Positions 17,216 through 27,042 are shown, counted from the stretch's first letter. The stretch is 64,000 nucleotides of DNA from JBFLYN01 sp040756655 (GCA_040756655.1 JBFLYN010000006.1:1-64000); one strand, 5' to 3'. Numbers and translations are program-made. Notes: generated by a model not told the origin, from the sequence alone.

Positions 17216-17985
17216 GTCCCGTTGGGCAGGCCATTTGACTTGAGCATGTGGGCAAACCGGGGGATACCCCGGCCAGGACCGGCCTTCCAGTCCAACCGGT
17301 GGCGGGGGAATCCGATGGCCGCTGGGCAGCCCAGGTCATACCTCAGCCCGCATCATGCTGGGCGCTGCTTGCACCGGCGCCTCCCCCGGACCCGGACCGA
17401 GGCGGCAGGGGTGGCTTGGGCTTTACGCGCCCGTGGTACGGCCGGGTGAGAAGAAGAAAAGGACTTGGGGAACCGGTGGGGAATACCGGGAAGAACAACC
17501 TGAAGAGCCGGGCCGGATGCCGTTGCCCTGCCCAGGCAGCCAACGCCGGTACGCAGGAAAAGACCATGGATAAGGCTGTTACCCCATGGACCGGCCCTTC
17601 TAGTTGCTCGCGCGGGCCTGGCGCCCGTTGGGTCGCTGCAGGTGCATCCCGGTGACCGCCACTGCGAACCTTGCCAGTGGTCGTTGCCAAGGTCCGCGGT
17701 GGCACGACTGGCCATCTGCTGCTGGTTCCCGTGCTACCGGTGGCGCCCGCTCGACTCCGGTGTGACCCTGGGGTACCCTTTCGGTCCTGAGCGGGTTCGC
17801 CGCCGGGAGATGACTCGATGCTGTCGGGTAGACACCGGTCTGGGGTCTCACGAGCGGCATGACGTCCAAACCAGTTTTGCCCTTACGAGAGGAGGCTCTC
17901 AGTCCTGGGGAACGACGAGGACTTCGCCGGGCAGGGAGAGACGGGGCTACGAGAGCACCACGATGTCCATAACAACGTCGTAGGG
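17216..17985. other. Gene-poor stretch after the Grd operon
   Basis: About 770 bases in which I recognise no protein family on either strand. Short G+C-rich inverted repeats occur (for example CCACTG...CAGTGG near 17660-17690), but none matches a riboswitch or RNA gene that I know. It may be decayed DNA. Confidence 0.35.
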
Positions 17986-18294
17986 ATGTTGGCCGAGTGT
18001 CGGTGGTTTGCCGCCCAATGGCTTCACTACATGGCCAGGAGCTCGCCGGCCAGGGCCGGGGAGCTCCTGGCCGCAGCTGCCTGTTACCAAAAGGAGCACG
18101 ACCTGATGTGGGAAGTCTGGTCGGCCGTGGGGGGCCACGGTCACCCGGATGCGTGGCGAGCCCTGGCCACTCCTGGCGTTCGCCGGGAGATCATAGCCCT
18201 GATCCTGCAGGCCCAAGAACAGGACGTGAAGGCCTCAGCCCACCTGGAGCGGGCCCTGGCGGAGCAGGGCCAGCAAAACATCCCTCCTTTTTGA
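17986..18294 (+). CDS. Small hypothetical protein, possibly a gene remnant
   Basis: A 102-residue frame whose translation looks protein-like and mostly helical (ARAGELLAAAACYQKEHD, REIIALILQAQEQDVKASAH), with realistic residue composition compared with other frames nearby. The ATG has only a weak GTAGGG upstream. I do not recognise a family. It could be a short intact protein or the surviving part of a larger gene; no partner in the neighbourhood suggests a role. Confidence 0.4.
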   Translation: MLAECRWFAAQWLHYMARSSPARAGELLAAAACYQKEHDLMWEVWSAVGGHGHPDAWRALATPGVRREIIALILQAQEQDVKASAHLERALAEQGQQNIPPF

Positions 18295-18469
18295 CCTCGC
18301 CCGGCCGCGCCTGCGGGCGGCTTTCCGCTGCCTTCCGCCCGGGCCCCTCGCTCCTATCCCCGGCAGCAGTCTGCATTGATGACGATCATTGCCACCCGGG
18401 TCCAGCAAGAGTTTTGCCGTCCCGTGGCGAACATAAAGGGATGCCAGCTGCACAAGGGAGAAGGCAAAC

Positions 18470-20239
18470 ATGTACGAACGTTACGTCGTAGCGGCGATAC
18501 TGCTGGCGGTCCTTGCCCTCCTGGCCACCGAACGGCTGCGGTATGATATCGTCGCCTTGCTGGGCTTGGCTGCCCTGGGAGTGGCGGGGGTGCTCTCATC
18601 CCAGGAACTGGCGGCCGGGTTCGGAAACCCTGCCCTCATCACCGTGGCCACCATGTCCATTATGAGCCGGGCATTCCAAAAGACCGCCCTCCTGCGGCGG
18701 CTGGCGTATTACCTGGGCAAGGCAGGAAGGCAGCCCATCCTCTTGGTATGCGCCGGTACGCTGTTAGTTTCCATTTTGTCCGCATTTATGAACAACGTTG
18801 CCGCCATCAGCCTGGCCATCCCCATCATGACGGGAGTGGCCCGTCGCTACCAGTTGCCGCTTTCCAAGTTGATGATGCCCCTGGCCTTCGGCTCCCTGGT
18901 GGGCGGCACAGCCACGCTCATTGGTTCCCCGCCCAACCTCTTGGCGTCCGGCTTTCTCCAGGCCTGGGGGTTCACGCCCCTGGGGTTTTTCGAGTTGACC
19001 GGGCTCGGGGTGGCGCTGATCCTCGTGACCACCCTGTATTTTGCCACCATTGGCTACCACCTCTTGCCGTCCGGGCGCGTACCCAGGGACCTGGAGCTGG
19101 AGTATAGCGTCACCGATTACATCGCAGAAGTGGCCGTCACTCCCCAGTGTCGCGTGGCAGGCATGACCATCGCCGAAACGCCCATGAGCCGGCTCTACGA
19201 CGCCAACATCCTTTCTATCGTGCGCGGGGGCGTCCGTATCTTGGCCCCGCCACCTCACCAGCGCCTGCTTGCCGGCGACATCCTCCAGTTGGAGGTGTCC
19301 AGGGAAAACCTCGTGGCCATGGCGGGAAACCTGGGCATAAAAGTGTTACCAAAAGAAGCAGAGGTGGAGCTGCGGCTGGATCCCGGCCGCTCCCAGACCT
19401 GCGACGCCGTTGTCAGTGCTGATTCGCCACTGGTGGGCAGGACCCTCAAAGAGCTGGACTTCCGGAGGAAGTACGGGCTCTCGGTGCTGGCCATCAAGCG
19501 GCGTGGCCAGAGCTTCCACCACCGCATCGCCGACTTACGCATGAGTGGCGGCGACGTGCTCCTGCTGCTGGGACCCCCCCGGGCCCACAGCGAGGCGTGC
19601 GACCCACTGGGGCTCGTGCTCCTAGGTCAGGCACCGGTCACCGGGACCCGGGCCGACTACCCGGTGCTCTTTGCCTTCGCCGGCCTCATCGTGGCGGTGG
19701 CTTCGGGCCTGCTTTCCATGGTCACCGCCGGTATCCTGGCAGCGGTGATCATAGGGCTGACCCGGGTTCTCTCGCTCCAAGAGCTGTACGATGCAGTACC
19801 GTGGCCCGTGCTGATACTCCTAGGATCCATGTTCGGCCTGGCCGCTGCGGCCGAGCAAGTGGGGATGTCCGGGCTGTTGGCCTCGGCCATCCTGAGCCTA
19901 ACCCGCGGCAATCCAGGACTGTCCTTGGCCGTGCTCTTTGCCCTGACCTCTGGCCTTACCGCCGTGCTGGTAAACTCCGCAGCCTTCATGCTGGTAGCCC
20001 CGGTATCCCTGGCACTGGCAGCCGGCCTGGGCGCCGACCCGCGCGCCTTCTTGATCATCACCGTGGCCGGGTCGGCCTCGGCTTTCTTCAGCCCGGTGGG
20101 GCACCAGTCGAACGCTCTGGTGTACGGAGTGGGAGGCTACCGGTTTGCCGATTACGCCCGCGCAGGCGTGGGACTGAGCCTTCTGGTGGGGGCCACTTGC
20201 CTTTACCTGGTCCCGCGGTTTTGGCCACTGTTCCCGTAA
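18470..20239 (+). CDS. SLC13-type permease with central TrkA-C domains
   Basis: A 589-residue inner-membrane transporter of the SLC13/ArsB-NhaD superfamily, members of which move anions such as sulfate, dicarboxylates or arsenite with a cation. There is an N-terminal block of about six membrane segments (residues 1-200) with the hallmark AFMNNVAAISLAIPIM and LVGGTATLIGSPPNL. Two cytoplasmic TrkA-C (RCK_C) domains follow at about residues 205-385 (VAGMTIAETPMSRLYDANIL and LVGRTLKELDFRRKYGLSV), then a second membrane block with VLVNSAAFMLVAP. The transported ion cannot be told. It is monocistronic, with an AAGGGAGAAGG-like site before ATG. Confidence 0.9.
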   Translation: MYERYVVAAILLAVLALLATERLRYDIVALLGLAALGVAGVLSSQELAAGFGNPALITVATMSIMSRAFQKTALLRRLAYYLGKAGRQPILLVCAGTLLVSILSAFMNNVAAISLAIPIMTGVARRYQLPLSKLMMPLAFGSLVGGTATLIGSPPNLLASGFLQAWGFTPLGFFELTGLGVALILVTTLYFATIGYHLLPSGRVPRDLELEYSVTDYIAEVAVTPQCRVAGMTIAETPMSRLYDANILSIVRGGVRILAPPPHQRLLAGDILQLEVSRENLVAMAGNLGIKVLPKEAEVELRLDPGRSQTCDAVVSADSPLVGRTLKELDFRRKYGLSVLAIKRRGQSFHHRIADLRMSGGDVLLLLGPPRAHSEACDPLGLVLLGQAPVTGTRADYPVLFAFAGLIVAVASGLLSMVTAGILAAVIIGLTRVLSLQELYDAVPWPVLILLGSMFGLAAAAEQVGMSGLLASAILSLTRGNPGLSLAVLFALTSGLTAVLVNSAAFMLVAPVSLALAAGLGADPRAFLIITVAGSASAFFSPVGHQSNALVYGVGGYRFADYARAGVGLSLLVGATCLYLVPRFWPLFP

Positions 20240-20415
20240 TGCGTCATGTTCTCGGCCCCGTTCGTCGGGTCCCATATCCCATCGCCGGGCAAAACCCGCC
20301 GGGCGGGCAAGGTGCGGCAGGCAGATTCGCCAGGACTTTGTCCCAAGTGATCTCAAGTTGCTCCGGTTTGGAGTACACCGTTAGGCTTGGGTCTCACACC
20401 TTTTCGTGTAGTTGC

Positions 20416-20660
20416 TTAGCGTACCACTTCCTTGCATACCCGGCGCTGCATGAGGCTATACACCAAGAGCGCCATGCCAGGGCCTGCACCCGTTCTAGCT
20501 TCTTGACATAGACCGGGCCCACGGCCTTGGGGTCCTTGACAAAGGCAAAGTGCTGCTCTACCACGGTCTGTTGCTTATACTCCGTCAACACTTGCGGGTC
20601 CAGCCATACTTGCGCATGTGACCCGGACAGGCCAGTTCTATTACTGGAACTTGCACCCAT
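20416..20660 (-). pseudogene. IS1634-family transposase remnant
   Basis: The minus strand encodes EYKQQTVVEQHFAFVKDP followed by VGPVYVKKLERVQALA, the conserved C-terminal region of IS1634-type (IS4 superfamily) transposases. The frame then shifts: continuing in the next frame gives MALLVYSLMQRRVCKEVV, the expected continuation, ending at a TAA at 20416-20418. The rest of the transposase and the terminal inverted repeats are not visible, so this is a decayed fragment. Confidence 0.7.
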
Positions 20661-21226
20661 CTTCCGCTGTCAACGCGGCAAGGCCATCGAGCATGGAGTC
20701 TCCGGCATTTGACGACGTACCACAGGACCGTTCAGTCATAGTACCAGTGAAAAGTGCTACTCGCCCTGATCGGTTCCACAAACTGGGATGGTCGGCTGCC
20801 GTCTTCTCCGGTGGATGACGAATGCAGCGATCCGGGTATCTAAGTCGCCATTGCCGGATCCTGGTGAACACGCAATCGCACCCAGGGAGTTTGCCCTTCG
20901 GTAGGCAGTAGGTGACATTCCGATCGGCCCGAAGGAGACCGGCCGCCACCCCCAGCACCCGCACGGACTCGGAAACATGTCCCGGCCATCCGGCGGCCGG
21001 GCTGATGCTGGGGTTTCTGAACCTTACTTATCGCGCAGGCGCCACACCACAGAGCATGGTCGTGTGGAGGTGATAGGCTTCTGTTCTGGTAGGCCGCTAC
21101 TGAGAGGGCGGGTCCGGTGGGGTTTTGGTGGGACTACGTATCGTTCCCCAGCACCCGATAGGAGCCTGGGCTAAAATGCCTCATTTGCTCCCGGCCCGCC
21201 CGCAGCTTTACCCCCTTTGCACCCGG
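20661..21226. other. Stretch without recognisable genes
   Basis: About 565 bases between the transposase remnant and a decayed gene. Several short frames exist, but none reads like a known protein. It probably is decayed DNA left by insertion sequence activity. Confidence 0.35.
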
Positions 21227-21810
21227 CTACCGGCCGGGGAAGTGGTAATCCATACCACAGTATTGTCCTGTGGCCGCGTCCATGTAGACCACGCTCAGCC
21301 CGGCCACTTCCGTGACGGGAAAAGCATAGACCAGCATTACGCCCAGCACTTCCAATCCGGGTATGCCGGTGGCAACCAGGTTGGGGCCGAGCAAAGCGAT
21401 GGCCTGCTCTCCGGTGAGCCGGGGGGGGCATGGTCCACCGGGCTCTGGTAAAGGTGAAAGTACCTGCCCAGGCTGACAGCATGCCTGGGGGTGCCTCCCG
21501 GGCAGGATGCCGGACCTCGGAGGATACCGACAGACTCACCGTCCGCTCGCGGTAGACGATATCTCGGCCAATGGGCAGAGAGCACCCGCCGTTCGGTCTG
21601 CTAGCCCTGGAGCTGGGTCAGGGTAGCTCCTTCGAACTGGGCCCACCTGGCCACAAGGGCTTCGGCCTTTTCCAACAACTTGGCGAGAGAGCCATCCGTC
21701 CGCCCGCGCAGGTCCACTTGCATGATGTGGCCCCCCGCCGCAGTAACCGCAACGGCGTATTCCCAGCCGGTAGCGGGGTCTTTCAGGACGAACTCCCGGT
21801 AGTCGCCCAA
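21227..21810 (-). pseudogene. Broken unidentified gene, several frameshifts
   Basis: Protein-like segments appear in turn in different minus-strand frames: a 69-residue piece at 21601-21810 (REFVLKDPATGWEYAVAV, HIMQVDLRGRTDGSLAKLL), then IVYRERTVSLSVSS, YFHLYQSPVDH and, after an eight-base C-run at 21421-21428 (read on the minus strand), TGEQAIALLGPNLVATGIPG and VVYMDAATGQYCGMDYHF to a TAG at 21227. The repeated pattern of strands with 'DAATG' or 'DPATG' recalls PepSY-like repeats, but that is a guess. At least two frame changes and one stop make it a probable pseudogene, unless the C-run is a sequencing error. Confidence 0.45.
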
Positions 21811-21876
21811 GCGTGAGCCGTAGCCCCACCGCCCATAGAAAAGGCAACACCGTCGGCACCGGAGGCAGCCGGCTGC

Positions 21877-21993
21877 TCACCGGAATTGCCCCAGGTCCCG
21901 CACGTAGGCGGTGACGTCCTTCACCCGCTTTCCCACCCAGAACCACACCATGATGGCCACCTGGATCACCATGACCAGGTGTCGTTTTCTCAT
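21877..21993 (-). CDS. 38-residue single-pass membrane miniprotein
   Basis: ATG at 21993 is preceded by a good AACGGAGGG ribosome site. The 38 codons encode MRKRHLVMVIQVAIMV, then WFWVGKRVKDVTAYVRDL and a short tail, so a basic N-terminus, one hydrophobic helix and a charged amphipathic C-terminus. Such a protein would sit in the inner membrane. It could be an independent small protein or the signal-anchor start of the broken gene that follows on the same strand. I recognise no family. Confidence 0.45.
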   Translation of the reverse strand: MRKRHLVMVIQVAIMVWFWVGKRVKDVTAYVRDLGQFR

Positions 21994-22453
21994 GTGGCCC
22001 TCCGTTGGGCATAGTCTTACCCACGCCCTCCACCTCTTTTGGAGGCCCGGCCCCAGGTCGGACCCGGAGTTCGGCAGCCCCCATCAGACGGTCTGTCACG
22101 TCGGGAGCACACAGTACATGGCTGCCATTGCCCTTGACGTCCGTCGCCCGGTCGGGTCTTTCCTTTTCGGTTGCCGGCGTCGGCACAGACGGTGTTGACA
22201 CCACGCGGGCCGTTGAGGCTAACGGGTCACGTATTGTGCAGCCACGGCCGGTCATGACGGAATCCGGAGCGGCCCGGGGTGCTTTCTTCGATGGGCCAGG
22301 CTCCTTACCGAGTCAGATCGGCCGTTGGCCAAGGAGGAAAGGTTCCCGAAGAGAACAGCGTTCTGTTTGTGCATTTTCCCGGTTTACTCTGCGCCCCTCT
22401 CTTCCGATGATTCGTATAGGACGGCACTTTACCCATTAGCGGGAGGGGATCCT
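21994..22453. other. Intergenic stretch, divergent control region
   Basis: About 460 bases between the miniprotein (minus) and the zinc-ribbon gene (plus). It should hold both promoters. No protein family is recognised, and the in-frame codons upstream of the zinc-ribbon start are poor in conserved character. Confidence 0.35.
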
Positions 22454-23131
22454 GTGGCCAATTGCGTGGGATGTAGCAAATCCAACCTGGGCGTGGGCGC
22501 GACCAAGTTGCTGTGGCTAGATGGTAGCTGGTATTGCCAGCAGTGCCTGCGGACTCAAAAAGGCAGCTTGGCATGCCAGGGCTGCAAGCGCCTGGCTTTC
22601 AGCAACGACGATCACTTCAAGACCATCGACGGGAGGCTTCTTTGCCAGTCGTGCATTCTCAAGGCAGGCTTGACCTTCTCCATCCTGGCTCCAGTCAGCA
22701 AACCCGGACCGTCTTCTGGTGCGGCTTCCACCGGCGACGGTGTGGTCGAACCCCTGGCCAGCGCTCTGGACGAGGTACTCAAACAGCACCTGCAGCCTGG
22801 TGAACAGGTACACCTGGCCATCAACGGCAATCCAGGTGAGGCCTTGGCCCTCACCAACCGGCGGGTGCTGGTGCTGAAGTCGGGCATGGCAGCCGGCTCT
22901 TTGCTGGCCAAGAAGGCCTGCGCCTTTGCGTACCCGCAGATCACCAACGTCAAAAATGAGGCCGGGCCGCTCGTGGGAGTTTTTGCCCTGCATATAGCGG
23001 GTGCCCCCGCGGCCGACCTGGCCGACGTCAACCAGGCCAAGAAGGCGGACAACGCCATCACCTACCTTGCCAAGTCGCGGGACAAATTCGACCGGGCGCT
23101 GCAGTTGATCCGTCAGCGCAGGACCGGGTGA
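22454..23131 (+). CDS. Zinc-ribbon protein with PH-like domain
   Basis: A 225-residue soluble protein. The N-terminal 75 residues hold four CxxC pairs (CVGC, CQQC, CQGC, CQSC), which suggests one or two structural zinc sites in a LIM- or rubredoxin-like arrangement. After a linker, residues about 115-195 (LQPGEQVHLAINGNPGEALAL, then LTNRRVLVLKSG) resemble a bacterial PH-like domain. The GTG start at 22454 is chosen because GGGAGGGG lies at 22441-22448 and the N-terminal CxxC begins right after. It precedes the chemotaxis receptor by 19 bases, so the two may be co-transcribed. The function is unknown. Confidence 0.7.
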   Translation: MANCVGCSKSNLGVGATKLLWLDGSWYCQQCLRTQKGSLACQGCKRLAFSNDDHFKTIDGRLLCQSCILKAGLTFSILAPVSKPGPSSGAASTGDGVVEPLASALDEVLKQHLQPGEQVHLAINGNPGEALALTNRRVLVLKSGMAAGSLLAKKACAFAYPQITNVKNEAGPLVGVFALHIAGAPAADLADVNQAKKADNAITYLAKSRDKFDRALQLIRQRRTG

Positions 23132-23150
23132 GCTTGAGGAGGAACCGAAG

Positions 23151-24551
23151 ATGCCCAGAGTCCGGACGACTCCGCTCCTGTGGGCCACCCTGGCCTGTAT
23201 CCTCGCCACCACTATCGCGGCTGTTTTTGGGTTGCCAAAAGTCGTGGGTCTGATCCCGGGACTAGGGGCCGTCCTGGCCCTATTCGCCGTTGTGCACGGC
23301 TGGGCCCGGCCGGTAGGACAGGCCACGGAGTTCCTGGCCGGACTGGCTGGCGGAGTCGCTCCACTCGGACGCAGGCTGGAGGCTACGGTCGACACTCCAG
23401 AAGGCCTGATCGCTGCCATCAACGCGTTTGCCGAGCGAGTGGCAACCGGGATGGCCGGTTTTTCGGCCACCGCCACGGAGGTCAACCAAGCCAGTCTCTC
23501 CCTGGCCACGGCAGTGGATCAGGCCGGGCAGACGGTCGGGCAAGTGGCAGCTTCTGCCACAGAAATCGCCCAGGGAGTGGAGAACCAAAACGACCGGATG
23601 CAGCAGTGTGCTTCGGTCCTTGAGCAGTTGAACGCGGCCATCCTGTCGGTGGCAGACGGTGCCAATGAGCAGATGCAGAGGGTTGGCGAAGCTGGAGACG
23701 CGGTCGAAGAGATAGCCATAGTGATAAGGCAGATCACCAGTCTCATAGAACAGGCCGAAGCCAACGCGGAAGCCAACCGCACCATCGCCGGTACGGGCGG
23801 AGGAGCGGTCGACCGGGTCATAGCCAGCATGGGACGGATCGAACTGGCCGTGGCAGCCGTCGCAGAGGACATCAGCACCCTGGAGCAGTCATCCCGCCAG
23901 ATCGGTGACATCGTGCAGATCATCGAAGGCATCGCGGCCCAGACCAACCTGCTGGCCCTGAACGCGGCCATAGAGGCTGCCCGGGCCGGGGAAGCCGGTC
24001 GCGGTTTCGCGGTGGTCGCGGACGAAGTGCGCAGGCTGGCCGGAAGGGCCCGCACCGCCACGGGTGAGATCGGCACGCTGATCGCCGGCATCCAGAAGGG
24101 GACCGGACGGGCGGTCGCCGCCATGCAGGCCAGCAGTTCCGAAGTGAAGCACGGCAGTGCTCTGGCGGTTGAGGCCGGGGAGTCCCTGCAGCAGATCGTC
24201 GCCAGTGCGGTGGCCTCTTCGGAGGTACTTGAGCAGTTTCGGGCTTCCTCTTCCGGGCTGGTGCGGGCGGGAGACCACATCAAAGAACGGATCGAGGCCA
24301 TCGCGGCCATCGCCACCAACAACCAGGAGGCATCGGTTGAGATGAGCACCATCGCCTCGGAGGTAGTCGCAACCGTACACGAACTGGCCCATATCAGCGG
24401 GGTCAACGCCGCCGGCGCCGAACAGGTGGCAGCAGCCAGCCAGGAACAAGCCGCCGCCATCCAGGAAATGGCCCATACCGCCCACAGCCTGCGTACGGCG
24501 GCAGAGGTACTGCAGCGGCTAGCACACGACCTTGGGGCGCAGGCGAGGTAG
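23151..24551 (+). CDS. Methyl-accepting chemotaxis protein
   Basis: A 466-residue chemoreceptor. Two N-terminal membrane segments (about residues 8-27 and 30-50) are joined by a very short loop, so there is no periplasmic sensor domain; it should sense a cytoplasmic or membrane signal. The rest is a long coiled coil with the conserved signalling tip IEGIAAQTNLLALNAAIEAA and RGFAVVADEVRRLA, which contacts CheA and CheW. No che genes are in the window, so it works with chemotaxis proteins encoded elsewhere. A GAGGAGG site precedes the ATG. The zinc-ribbon gene upstream may be part of the same unit. Confidence 0.92.
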   Translation: MPRVRTTPLLWATLACILATTIAAVFGLPKVVGLIPGLGAVLALFAVVHGWARPVGQATEFLAGLAGGVAPLGRRLEATVDTPEGLIAAINAFAERVATGMAGFSATATEVNQASLSLATAVDQAGQTVGQVAASATEIAQGVENQNDRMQQCASVLEQLNAAILSVADGANEQMQRVGEAGDAVEEIAIVIRQITSLIEQAEANAEANRTIAGTGGGAVDRVIASMGRIELAVAAVAEDISTLEQSSRQIGDIVQIIEGIAAQTNLLALNAAIEAARAGEAGRGFAVVADEVRRLAGRARTATGEIGTLIAGIQKGTGRAVAAMQASSSEVKHGSALAVEAGESLQQIVASAVASSEVLEQFRASSSGLVRAGDHIKERIEAIAAIATNNQEASVEMSTIASEVVATVHELAHISGVNAAGAEQVAAASQEQAAAIQEMAHTAHSLRTAAEVLQRLAHDLGAQAR

Positions 24552-25534
24552 CCCCAGGCGTAGGACAGCTGAAACCGGCCAGAGCATGGAGCGCCCTCTG
24601 GGGTCTTCCGATGCCGGTGGTTCCATGGAACCCATGGCACCGTATGCCGTCTTGGTCCCGTGAATCCCATCGTTCGGCAGCTCAACTTCCCGGCTCCTTG
24701 CGCCGGCCGGGTTCGGCGCGACCGGCCTTCCCGGGCCGAAGCCACCGATGACCCTGCCCAGTTAGCCGGGGTGGGACTGGCCGGAGTCGCGGGGAAGGAC
24801 GCGATCCAGCTCCTGCGAGAGGCGGTGGCGCTCCACGCCGTCCCTGACGGCCTTTACCGGGAGATGGTGCCGGCGGCAGAACAGCGCAGCTGGTCGGAGG
24901 CGCGAATTTATGATCCGTCTCTGTACACAAGCTTGATCAACGCTTCCCCGCAAGAACACCTCATCATCACGGTGGCAGGAGGAAGGGGTTCGACTTCCTG
25001 ATCCACGTACCGGTATGTTCCCCTCGCTCCCCGTGACCTGTGCATCCGCCGGGTCATCGGACATCCAATCGTTCTCCCGGGGTCCAGGTGCATGCAGGGC
25101 GCAACACGACCTCAGCCCACCGCACCAAAGCCAGCTTGGGTGGACGACCGCTGCTTCTCCGTGGTGTGAGCCATCAACGTTGGCTGGGGAGCCAGCACTG
25201 AAAACCGTAGGGGTGGCGCGAAAAAGCATGCAGGATAACACCACTGACAACCAGGGCTCATGCCTCGCCCAGAAGCAGTTCTCCCTATCTTAGCAGGCCA
25301 GGATGCAGATCTCTAGAGCCAAGCGTATCAACGGCTGCCTAAGCCACAGCTAGGACGAACGTTCTAGCCGAGGACACTATCTGTAGAACACACGGGAGGC
25401 CAATCTACACCACCTAACGGGACACGACCCGACCAGCAACCGCCCGTGGGACCCGCCCCGCGACGCTGTATGACTTAAGTCGCCGCTGGCCATTGTGCCC
25501 TTTGGCCAACAGGAAACTACACCGGCACGCAGGA
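24552..25534. other. Gene-poor stretch between the chemoreceptor and ackA
   Basis: About 980 bases without a gene that I can support. A plus-strand frame at 24660-25001 gives a partly protein-like text (GKDAIQLLREAVALHAV, EARIYDPSLYTSLINAS), but it has no ribosome site and no recognised family; it may be a remnant. A CCAGAG/CTCTGG inverted repeat just after the receptor gene (about 24578-24600) could be its terminator. The 3' end of ackA abuts this region. Confidence 0.35.
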
Positions 25535-26725
25535 TCACTGCTTGGCAAGCCTCGCAGTCTCCCGGGCAATCAGTCCCTCCTCGTCGGTGGGGACCACCCA
25601 CACTCGCACCTGCGAGGTCGCAGCACTGATCTCCCTCTCCCCGGTTTCCAATTCGTTCCTGTCGGCATCCAGTATTACCCCGGCATAGTGCAGCCCACCG
25701 GCGACGGCCCGTCGCAACCGGGAGGAGTTTTCGCCGATGCCCGCGGTAAAAACCAGGCAATCCAGGCCTCCTAAGACGGCGGTGTATGCACCGATATACT
25801 TGACCAGACGATAAGTGGTGACGGCCCAGGCCCGCCGGCACCCCGGGTGGCCGCGGTCTATGCCTTGCTCGATGTCGCGCATGTCCGGAGAGAGCGCGCT
25901 AAGACCTAGGAGGCCGGACTCGCGGTTGAGCGCCCGGTCTAGGTCGGCCGGGGAAAGCCCAAGACCGGTCTGAGCATAGAGTACCAAGGACGGGTCCACG
26001 TCCCCGCTCCGGGTGCCCATGACCAGTCCCTCCAAGGGGGTAAAGCCCATGCTGGTGTCCACGCACTTGCCGTCAAGGACCGCGGAGATGCTGGCGCCGT
26101 TTCCCAGGTGGCACACGATGGTGCGGCGGGTGGCCGCATGACCCAGGAGTTTGCGGATGCGGCCGGAAACATACTGGTGGGAGATACCGTGAAAGCCGTA
26201 GCGCCTGATCTGGTGCTCCTGGTACCAGGCGTACGGCAGGGCGTACAGGTAGGCTTGCTCAGGCAGGGAAGTGTGAAAGGCCGTGTCAAACACGGCCACC
26301 TGGGGCCGGCCCGGCAGCAGTTCTCGGGCAGCCAGGATGCCGGCCAAGTTGGCAGGATTATGTAACGGCGCCAAGGCCGCGTACCTCTGGATGGCGGAGA
26401 TCACCTCACCGGTGACCAGGGTGGGCTGGCTGAACTCCTCACCGCCGTGGACCACCCGGTGGCCCACCGCCCGCACTTGGTCCAGGTGCTCCAGTGCCGG
26501 TTTCTCTCCTCGCACGCAGAGTTCCAGCCCCAGTCCGACGGCGTCCCGGTGCCCGGACACTTCCGGCGCTTCGCGGTCCACCTCCCACCCGCCTGCTCCA
26601 TGGCGCACCCGGGGCCTGGAGGTGTTCAGTTTCTCCACCATCCCCCGGGCCAAAAGCCCGCCGTCTTCCTGGTACAGCCGGTATTTCACCGACGAACTGC
26701 CGCAGTTGAGCACCAGTATGGCCAC
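25535..26725 (-). CDS. ackA: Acetate kinase
   Basis: The enzyme transfers phosphate from acetyl phosphate to ADP, giving acetate and ATP, in the cytoplasm. This is the step that harvests the acetyl phosphate made by the Grd complex. The 396 residues match the usual 395-400. Motifs are LVLNCGSSSVKYRL, GHRVVHGGE, VFDTAFHTSLPEQAY, CHLGNGASI, GFTPLEGLVMGTRSGDVDP and VFTAGIGENSS, so the active site looks complete. It is the last gene of a minus-strand group with the MoaD-like, IclR and MtmB-like genes. No phosphotransacetylase (pta) is adjacent, which fits a route that delivers acetyl phosphate directly. Confidence 0.96.
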   Translation of the reverse strand: MAILVLNCGSSSVKYRLYQEDGGLLARGMVEKLNTSRPRVRHGAGGWEVDREAPEVSGHRDAVGLGLELCVRGEKPALEHLDQVRAVGHRVVHGGEEFSQPTLVTGEVISAIQRYAALAPLHNPANLAGILAARELLPGRPQVAVFDTAFHTSLPEQAYLYALPYAWYQEHQIRRYGFHGISHQYVSGRIRKLLGHAATRRTIVCHLGNGASISAVLDGKCVDTSMGFTPLEGLVMGTRSGDVDPSLVLYAQTGLGLSPADLDRALNRESGLLGLSALSPDMRDIEQGIDRGHPGCRRAWAVTTYRLVKYIGAYTAVLGGLDCLVFTAGIGENSSRLRRAVAGGLHYAGVILDADRNELETGEREISAATSQVRVWVVPTDEEGLIARETARLAKQ

Positions 26726-26742
26726 ACGCTTCCCTCCGGTCT

Positions 26743-27018
26743 CTAGCCGCCCTCCATGGGCGGGACGAAGGTCACGGTGTCGCCGGGGCTCAACCGGGCA
26801 TCCTCGCCGCCCATAGTCAAGGCATTCTTCCCGTTGATCAACAAGACGCGCGAGACGTATTCCCGGCGCGCCAGGTCCTCTAGCACCTTATCTCGAAACT
26901 CCGGTCCCAGCGCCTCCCCTATCTCCTGCAGGAGCCGGCGCACGGTGGCGGGTTCGCCCAGGCGAAGTTCCAGTTCCTCGCGCCGGGCCCACTCCCGGAA
27001 CACTCCCACAAACCGCAC
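26743..27018 (-). CDS. MoaD/ThiS-family sulfur carrier protein
   Basis: A 91-residue ubiquitin-fold protein ending in Gly-Gly (VPPMEGG), the tail that is activated as a thiocarboxylate in MoaD and ThiS proteins. MoaD-type proteins donate sulfur to molybdopterin or tungstopterin; others supply sulfur for different cofactors. The fold is shown by LRLGEPATVRRLLQEIGEAL and the LSPGDTVTFVPP end. Its position between the IclR and ackA genes is unusual, because no aldehyde oxidoreductase is adjacent; two lie elsewhere in the window. The start is GTG with only a weak ribosome site. Confidence 0.8.
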   Translation of the reverse strand: MRFVGVFREWARREELELRLGEPATVRRLLQEIGEALGPEFRDKVLEDLARREYVSRVLLINGKNALTMGGEDARLSPGDTVTFVPPMEGG

Positions 27019-27042
27019 GGTTACCCGGATGCCCGCTCCCCC

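Noticed and set aside
17440..17580. Segments resembling parts of a cobalamin riboswitch (GGGAA, GCAGGAAAAGACC)
   Set aside because: The order and pairing needed for the riboswitch core could not be found on either strand.
21598..21603. TAG in the broken gene near 21601 as possible pyrrolysine readthrough
   Set aside because: Other frame breaks nearby show decay, and nothing in the window suggests the Pyl system.
24660..25001. A 113-codon plus-strand frame after the chemoreceptor
   Set aside because: No ribosome site and no family; kept only as a note on the intergenic stretch.
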